Shown: positions 40,823-45,160 of the stretch, piece by piece
How positions within the stretch are numbered: position 1 is the stretch's first letter
Layout: every line of letters starts with the position of its first letter
Assembly (NCBI GenBank): GCA_025464895.1
Contig: JAODMG010000130.1
Span: 1 to 45,160 of the forward strand
Origin: Microbacteriaceae bacterium
GTDB lineage: Bacteria; Actinomycetota; Actinomycetes; Actinomycetales; Microbacteriaceae
Length of the DNA stretch: 45,160 bases
Direction: 5' to 3'
The notes under the pieces: generated by a model
The model's input: the letters and a program-made list of their open reading frames with translations, nothing else
What the model was told of the DNA's origin: nothing
Databases searched by the model: none
Program-made: the position numbers and the translations under genes

Positions 40823-41077
40823 GTGATCATTCACGGCACGCGTGCGAGAGCGAGGAAACCCCGTCGATTGGCGCCTGCTCAGGCCGATGTTTCGCGCATC
40901 GACGACGACCTTTACGCGGTTCTCGGTGCGAAGCATCTTCTCGGGTTCGTCCAACGGGTCGGCAATGTGTTCGTGGCCCTCAGGGGGAAGACGTACTCCT
41001 ACGCCGTCGAGGTGGGCCAATCCCTCAGCTTCGACAACTCCGTCGCGATGGTTCGCCGAAGCTCCGCATCGAATTGA
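40823..41077 (+). CDS. Small hypothetical protein
   Basis: 84-residue protein, basic at its N-terminus (IIHGTRARARKPRRL) and with a beta-type centre (LLGFVQRVGNVFVALRGKTYSYAVEVGQSLSFDNSVAMVRRS). GAAGGG lies seven bases before the GTG. It has no motif of known function. The frame is open upstream to an amber codon at 40757-40759 (see the short ORF at 40736), so the present start may be a restart after a nonsense mutation. The 190-bp gap before it holds only a distant inverted repeat ACTGTTC/GAACAGT (40660 and 40708). Confidence 0.5.
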   Translation: MIIHGTRARARKPRRLAPAQADVSRIDDDLYAVLGAKHLLGFVQRVGNVFVALRGKTYSYAVEVGQSLSFDNSVAMVRRSSASN

Positions 41078-41085
41078 TCGCAGGA

Positions 41086-41121
41086 TAGACAGTTCCACTA
41101 TCCGATAGTTACACTATCCGT
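41086..41121 (+). promoter_or_regulatory. Leaderless MerR-type promoter with operator dyad
   Basis: A -35-like TAGACA (41086-41091), an 18-bp spacer and a -10 TACACT (41110-41115) are followed by six bases and the ATG. The spacer contains the perfect dyad ACTATC-C-GATAGT (41097-41109), and ACTATCCG recurs at 41113-41120. A dyad between the promoter boxes is the standard site for MerR-family autoregulators. Confidence 0.7.
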
Positions 41122-41772
41122 ATGAAGATTTCGGAACTGGCTTCCACAAGCGGCGTGGCCGTGCACACGATCAAGTACTACTTGCGGGAGGGGCTGCTGG
41201 CCGCGGGGGAGCGCTCGAGCGCGAACCAGGCGAGCTACGGGGATGGCCACCTGCAGCGGCTCAAGCTGATCAGGGCGCTGCTCGACACGGGCGGCTTGCC
41301 GGTCGCGACCGCGCGCGAAGTGCTCGCGGCCATCGACAACCCCAACCTTCCGCTGACCTGGATTTTTGGCGTCGCCCAGCACGCCATCTCGGATGCGGGT
41401 CTGTACGCGCCGACCGCCGAACCGACGCCGGGCCTGGAGAAAGTGGATGCCTTCCTCAAGAGCAGCGGATGGCACGTGTCGCCGGAGAACCCGGGACGAT
41501 TCGGCGCCGCGCGGGTGCTCGACAGCTACGAGAGTGCTGGGCATCCGGAGCTCGCTGAGATCTGGGACGGCTACGCGGCGGGCTCGGAGCTCATCGCCCA
41601 GGCCGATCTCGCCACTGTCGGCCGCAACTCCGATGTGGAGTCCATGGCTGAGACCGTCGTGGTCGGAACGGTCCTCGGTGACGCCATGCTCTCCTCCCTG
41701 CGCCGCATGGCCCAGGAGCACGTCTCCTCCCAGCTGTTTCCCAGCCCACCCGAAGAACGGAGCGCATCGTGA
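41122..41772 (+). CDS. MerR family transcriptional regulator
   Basis: 216-residue regulator. The N-terminal MerR winged helix is clear (MKISELASTSGVAVHTIKYYLREGLLAAGERSSANQASYGDGHLQRLKLIRALLDTGGLPVATAREVLAAI), followed by an effector region without metal-binding cysteines, so it is a drug- or metabolite-type MerR rather than a metal sensor. Its stop overlaps the start of the next membrane protein (GTGA at 41769), and the promoter has a dyad in the spacer, so it likely controls its own operon. Confidence 0.93.
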   Translation: MKISELASTSGVAVHTIKYYLREGLLAAGERSSANQASYGDGHLQRLKLIRALLDTGGLPVATAREVLAAIDNPNLPLTWIFGVAQHAISDAGLYAPTAEPTPGLEKVDAFLKSSGWHVSPENPGRFGAARVLDSYESAGHPELAEIWDGYAAGSELIAQADLATVGRNSDVESMAETVVVGTVLGDAMLSSLRRMAQEHVSSQLFPSPPEERSAS

Positions 41773-42707
41773 CCACCCATCAGCTTGACGCCGTCCGCTG
41801 GCACCGTCCCCTCCTCGCGCTCGGCGTCGCGATGGCGCTGCTCGCCCTGTTCTGCATCGGCGGGCTGATCTTCGACTCGCGGCAGGTGCTCGGAGTGAAC
41901 GTGTGGGAGAAGCCGCTGAAATTCGCCATCTCCACCGTCATCTACGCCGTGACCTGGTCGTGGCTTCTCGCTCAGCTGCGACGGTTCCGGCGGCTGGGGT
42001 GGTGGGCAGGCACGATCTCCGCGACGCTGCTCGCGATCGAACTCATCATCATTGTTGGCGCGGCCGCCGCTGGCGTGACAAGTCACTTCAATGTGTCGAC
42101 ACCTTTGGCGACCACGCTCTGGGCGATCATGGCGTTCTCCATCTCGGCGCTCTGGATCGCGACCTTTGTCGTGAGCATCCTGCTGTTCCGCAACCCGCTC
42201 GGAGACCGTGCGCGTGCCATCGCGATCCGCTCAGGGGCGATCCTGGCCCTGGTCGGAATGGGGCTCGCCTTTCTCATGACCGGCCCGCAAGGCGACCAGA
42301 TCAGCGACTATCGCGGGGTCATGGGCGCGCATTCGGTCGGCGTCGATGACGGCGGGCCTGGACTCCCGCTGCTTGGATGGAGCACGATCGGCGGTGACCT
42401 GCGCATCCCGCACTTCGTCGGAATGCACGCCCTGCAGGTCATTCCGCTAGTGATCATCGTCATCGAACTGCTGTCCAGCAGGATCGCGGCCTTGCGCGAC
42501 CTGACCGCGCGGTTCCGGATCATGGTCATCGTCGTGGTGAGCTACGCATCAGTGCTCGCGCTGCTCACCTGGCAGGCGCTTCGAGGCCAATCGATCGTGC
42601 AACCGGATGCCGCGACGCTCGCCGTCGCGGCATCCATCGCAGTGGCATCCATCGCCGCGGTACTCGTGGTCGGCCGCCAACGCTCGGGGACCGGCGCCCC
42701 AGCGTAG
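41769..42707 (+). CDS. Multi-spanning membrane protein
   Basis: 312-residue integral membrane protein with about eight hydrophobic segments. The region GVNVWEKPLKFAISTVIYAVTWSWLLAQLRR after helix 1 and the long loop about residues 170-210 (MTGPQGDQISDYRGVMGAHSVGVDDGGPGLPLLGWSTIGGDLRIPHFVGMHALQ) contain several His, Asp and Gln residues in a row of short conserved-looking motifs, a pattern compatible with a metal or cofactor site. The family is not recognised. It is translationally coupled to the MerR gene (GTGA overlap) and is the likely target of that regulator. Confidence 0.85.
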   Translation: MTTHQLDAVRWHRPLLALGVAMALLALFCIGGLIFDSRQVLGVNVWEKPLKFAISTVIYAVTWSWLLAQLRRFRRLGWWAGTISATLLAIELIIIVGAAAAGVTSHFNVSTPLATTLWAIMAFSISALWIATFVVSILLFRNPLGDRARAIAIRSGAILALVGMGLAFLMTGPQGDQISDYRGVMGAHSVGVDDGGPGLPLLGWSTIGGDLRIPHFVGMHALQVIPLVIIVIELLSSRIAALRDLTARFRIMVIVVVSYASVLALLTWQALRGQSIVQPDAATLAVAASIAVASIAAVLVVGRQRSGTGAPA

Positions 42708-42711
42708 GGCG

Positions 42712-44781
42712 CTACCGCGTCACGACGGCGAACCCGCCCGGCCGAAGTGTGATCGTCTGCGGCGCACCGAGAGTCAGCGATTGCACGAGCCGCCCCTGGT
42801 CGTCGTAGGAGCGCACTGTCGCACCAGCTGATCCGACCAGGGTTGCCTCAGGGCTAAGCGAGGTCGACTGGACGAGTTCGGTGGAGGCCGTGCCGCTGCC
42901 GGTAAGCACGACGCGCGCGACAAGCGGCCGCACGAGGAGCGCGTCGACGTCGGTAGTGCCGCTCCGGGCCTTCACCGAGACGGAGGTCGCGGATGCTGCG
43001 AGCGCAACCGGCAGCGGTTGCGGCAGCAGCGCTCCCGGCACGGGTGTCACGCCCTGGGCGCCGACCGACGACCGCAGGACGCCGAGACTCGACCAGTCCG
43101 ACACGGCCCCGGTCCCGGTGGGTTCGTCGATCACCGGGTCGACGTGGCGCGGCCCGGAGCCTGCGGGCACCGCGAAGGTCGCGTTCTGTCCCGGAGCCAG
43201 CCGCAGCAATGATCCGCCACTGAGCTGAGCCTCGCCGTTGTAGGCCGAAGCCGGCGTGACGACCGTGCCCGTCGTGGAGGTCGCCTTCTCGGCCTCGACC
43301 ACGGTGAGTCCGTCGCGCGAGGTGAGCTGCGTCGCCGACTGGGCGAGGGCCGAGACCGTCGGATGCGCATCCAGTGCCAGCATCGACAAGAGACCGTGGA
43401 TGGTGCTCTCGGCCCCGCTGCCGGTGTTCACGGTTCCATTGGCCTGCACGCCGTCGAAGGTCACACCGGTTGCCGGGTCGTAGGTCGGCTTGCCTGAGGT
43501 GTTGTTGCCGAAGTACCAGCTGCCCATGATCCCGGCGAGCTGGTCGATGCCCTGGCTGCCGGAAACGTCGCCGACGGCGAGAAGCGATTGGAGCCGGGAG
43601 TCCACGCCGTAGGCGATCTGCGTTGTGTCGGTCGGCGTTGGTGACAGCCCGTTGATCGGCCCGGTCGAGGTGAGGAGTGTCGTGCTGAACGCGACCGAGT
43701 CGGTGACGGCGGGCTTGAGGAGCGCCGGGCGCTTCAGCACCACCGAGGCGCGGGCGAGCGCGGCCGGCATTTGCGACGACCAGGAGTGGAACTGCGAACG
43801 CGATTTGGTCGACGGCAGTATTGCTCCATAGGGCCAGCTCTGCGCGGCGGTGGCCGCCGAGCCGGTCGAGCCCATGTCGGCGATGCCATCCGAGAGTTCC
43901 GAGAGCGCCGTGCGTGCTGCCTTGTCGGTCGGAGCCGCCGCCGAATAGGCCGCGAGCCCCAGCACCGCTTCCGCCGAGGCGTCCGCTCCTCCGACGATCA
44001 ACCAGCTCGGCACGCGCGCGCCGTCGGCGACGTCGAACTTCCCGTAGGACGCTAGCGTCTCGCGATCCAGCGCCGCCACGCCGAGCTGGAGCCGTTGCTG
44101 CAGGAACGCGGCGAACGCGGGATCGCTCTGCTTGAACGCGGCGTAGCCTTCGCCAAACGCCCAGATGCTCCTGGCGAGCCAGTAGCTGTTGCCGCTGTCC
44201 GACGGGTTTGGCAGCTCGACCGGCACCGGGCTCGGGTTGAGCGTGCCATCCGGCTGCATCCAGAGCACGACATTTCCGGCATCCGGTCCCGTCGTCGTTT
44301 GGAAGTAGGCCGTCGAACGCAGCAGCTCGTAGGCCTTCTGCCGACTCGAAACCGATCCGGTCTGTTGCCAGTCGCGCAGGTAGACAACGGCTGCGCGCGA
44401 CACGTCGTCGGCGTCGTACGATCCCTGACCCCAGTGGCCGGTCGCGGGATCAAGTGGGCCGCCTCCGACCCTGGCGAACGTTCCGCCCGGCCTGGCATCC
44501 GCGTAGACCCACGGCATCGTCAGCGTCGGCTGGGTGTCAAGAGCATAGGTCGTGTGGCCGGCGACGGCCGCGGGGGTCGCCTGGTCGAGCAGGTAGTCGA
44601 GGTGCGCCAGGTTTGTCAGCCGCGCGGGATCGGATGCCGCCGCCGCGATCGTCTTCGTGGCCGCGAGCGCCGGGGAGGCGGATGCAAGACCGAGGGCGCC
44701 AGCCAGGGCGACGATGGAGACCGTCGCCATCAGTCGCTTGAGACTCGAGGACCTGGTGCCGTGCTGAGTGGATTTCGTCAT
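42712..44781 (-). CDS. Large secreted protein, probable glycan-acting alpha-toroid
   Basis: 689-residue exported protein with a Sec signal peptide (basic RSSSLKRL, hydrophobic core, cleavage near SASPALA/ATKT). The mature N-terminal two thirds are helical, with repeated Trp/Tyr-rich segments (TMPWVYADARPGG, GSYDADDVSRAAVVYLRDW, NSYWLARSIWAFGEGYAAF, QSWPYGAILPSTKSRSQFHSWSSQMPAALARA) as in six-hairpin glycosidases; the last about 200 residues are beta-rich with a low-charge Ser/Thr/Ala composition, likely a carbohydrate-binding or wall-interaction region. No glycoside hydrolase family is assigned. It starts 27 bp after the GH130 gene on the same strand, so the two are one operon. Confidence 0.83.
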   Translation of the reverse strand: MTKSTQHGTRSSSLKRLMATVSIVALAGALGLASASPALAATKTIAAAASDPARLTNLAHLDYLLDQATPAAVAGHTTYALDTQPTLTMPWVYADARPGGTFARVGGGPLDPATGHWGQGSYDADDVSRAAVVYLRDWQQTGSVSSRQKAYELLRSTAYFQTTTGPDAGNVVLWMQPDGTLNPSPVPVELPNPSDSGNSYWLARSIWAFGEGYAAFKQSDPAFAAFLQQRLQLGVAALDRETLASYGKFDVADGARVPSWLIVGGADASAEAVLGLAAYSAAAPTDKAARTALSELSDGIADMGSTGSAATAAQSWPYGAILPSTKSRSQFHSWSSQMPAALARASVVLKRPALLKPAVTDSVAFSTTLLTSTGPINGLSPTPTDTTQIAYGVDSRLQSLLAVGDVSGSQGIDQLAGIMGSWYFGNNTSGKPTYDPATGVTFDGVQANGTVNTGSGAESTIHGLLSMLALDAHPTVSALAQSATQLTSRDGLTVVEAEKATSTTGTVVTPASAYNGEAQLSGGSLLRLAPGQNATFAVPAGSGPRHVDPVIDEPTGTGAVSDWSSLGVLRSSVGAQGVTPVPGALLPQPLPVALAASATSVSVKARSGTTDVDALLVRPLVARVVLTGSGTASTELVQSTSLSPEATLVGSAGATVRSYDDQGRLVQSLTLGAPQTITLRPGGFAVVTR

Positions 44782-44808
44782 CGAATTGCTCCTGTCGTTG
44801 GGTGGAAC

Positions 44809-45160
44809 TCAGACGTGCTCGAGGCGCGCGACGCCGATCTTCGAGTCGGCCATGCCGTAGAAGACGAAGAGCGCGCCGTCGATCTCCTCGATTGCCGTGG
44901 GGAAGACGACGTTGGGCACGATGCCGCCGCGTTCGTCTTCGGTTGCAGGTTCGAGCAAGGGGACGGCCGTGCGATCGAGCACGACGGAGGGATCGTCGGC
45001 GTCGAGAATCATGGCGCCGGCCGCGTAGTTGACGTTCTGCTGCTGGGCGAAGGCGCTGTCGATGGTGCCCGTCACACCGTGATGCAGCAGCAGCCAGCCC
45101 TCCGGGACGCGGATCGGCGCTGGACCGCCGCCGATCTTGAGCTCTTCGAAGGCGAATTCC
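44809..45160 (-). CDS. GH130 family glycoside phosphorylase, 3' part only
   Basis: C-terminal 117 residues of a GH130 (mannosyl-phosphorylase type) protein; the N-terminus lies beyond the window. Visible family landmarks are KIGGGPAPI, GWLLLHHGV, YAAGAMILDADDPSVVLDRTAVPLLEP, RGGIVPNVVFPTA and FYGMADSKIGVARL. GH130 enzymes cleave beta-mannosides by phosphorolysis or hydrolysis. A cytosolic GH130 with a secreted helper protein suggests utilisation of a mannan- or N-glycan-derived saccharide. Confidence 0.92.
   Translation of the reverse strand, partial: EFAFEELKIGGGPAPIRVPEGWLLLHHGVTGTIDSAFAQQQNVNYAAGAMILDADDPSVVLDRTAVPLLEPATEDERGGIVPNVVFPTAIEEIDGALFVFYGMADSKIGVARLEHV

Overview
The window is high-GC DNA with densely packed genes. 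Codon use, a SigE-type ECF sigma factor, a MshA-like glycosyltransferase, GTP-dependent PEP carboxykinase next to a RamB/ScfR-type regulator, many apparently leaderless genes and LAxTG/SipW-type export signals all point to an actinobacterium, most likely a member of the Microbacteriaceae. A protein with two ice-binding (DUF3494) domains suggests a cold or frozen habitat. The species cannot be named from the sequence alone. No rRNA, tRNA, CRISPR array, prophage or insertion sequence was seen.

Layout. 1-8.7 kb: 5' part of metY, a PadR regulator/DHA2 exporter pair, an SDR, an MFS/M20 amidohydrolase pair, ung, a GNAT acetyltransferase, an SMR transporter and a small hypothetical protein. 8.7-18.9 kb: an LCP cell-wall ligase, amidase, SDR, MshA-like glycosyltransferase, a disulfide flavoprotein reductase with a four-copy repeat array upstream, an enoyl-CoA hydratase, a uronate-dehydrogenase-like protein, an arginase-family protein and an NADP-binding oxidoreductase. 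19-21.3 kb: PspA, then an ECF sigma factor with an overlapping membrane partner. 21.4-24.8 kb: pckG divergent from its probable regulator. 25-30.6 kb: a sugar-catabolism locus, with glycerate kinase and LacI on one side of a perfect 28-bp palindrome and Gfo/Idh/MocA dehydrogenase, DUF993 aldolase-like protein and TIM-barrel isomerase on the other.

30.6-36 kb is mostly envelope and surface: a Tat-lipoprotein berberine-bridge-type flavoprotein, then three exported proteins in a row (SipW-type signal protein, tandem ice-binding protein, and a membrane protein whose N-terminus resembles a displaced sortase sorting signal). 36-41 kb: DinB, an ABC-F ATPase with a leader that looks like a translational attenuator, an internally deleted GNAT pseudogene, an MFS exporter, a thioredoxin-fold-like protein and a small ORF with an in-frame amber codon upstream. 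41-45.2 kb: a MerR/membrane-protein operon with the regulator dyad in the promoter spacer, and a GH130 phosphorylase followed by a large secreted toroid-like protein.

The most interesting points are the ABC-F attenuator (12-codon leader, two copies of one strand competing for the arm next to the Shine-Dalgarno hairpin), the uncharacterised DUF993 sugar pathway, the exported ice-binding cluster with the misplaced LAxTG tail, and the four-copy 17-bp element whose first copy lies on the promoter of the flavoprotein reductase.
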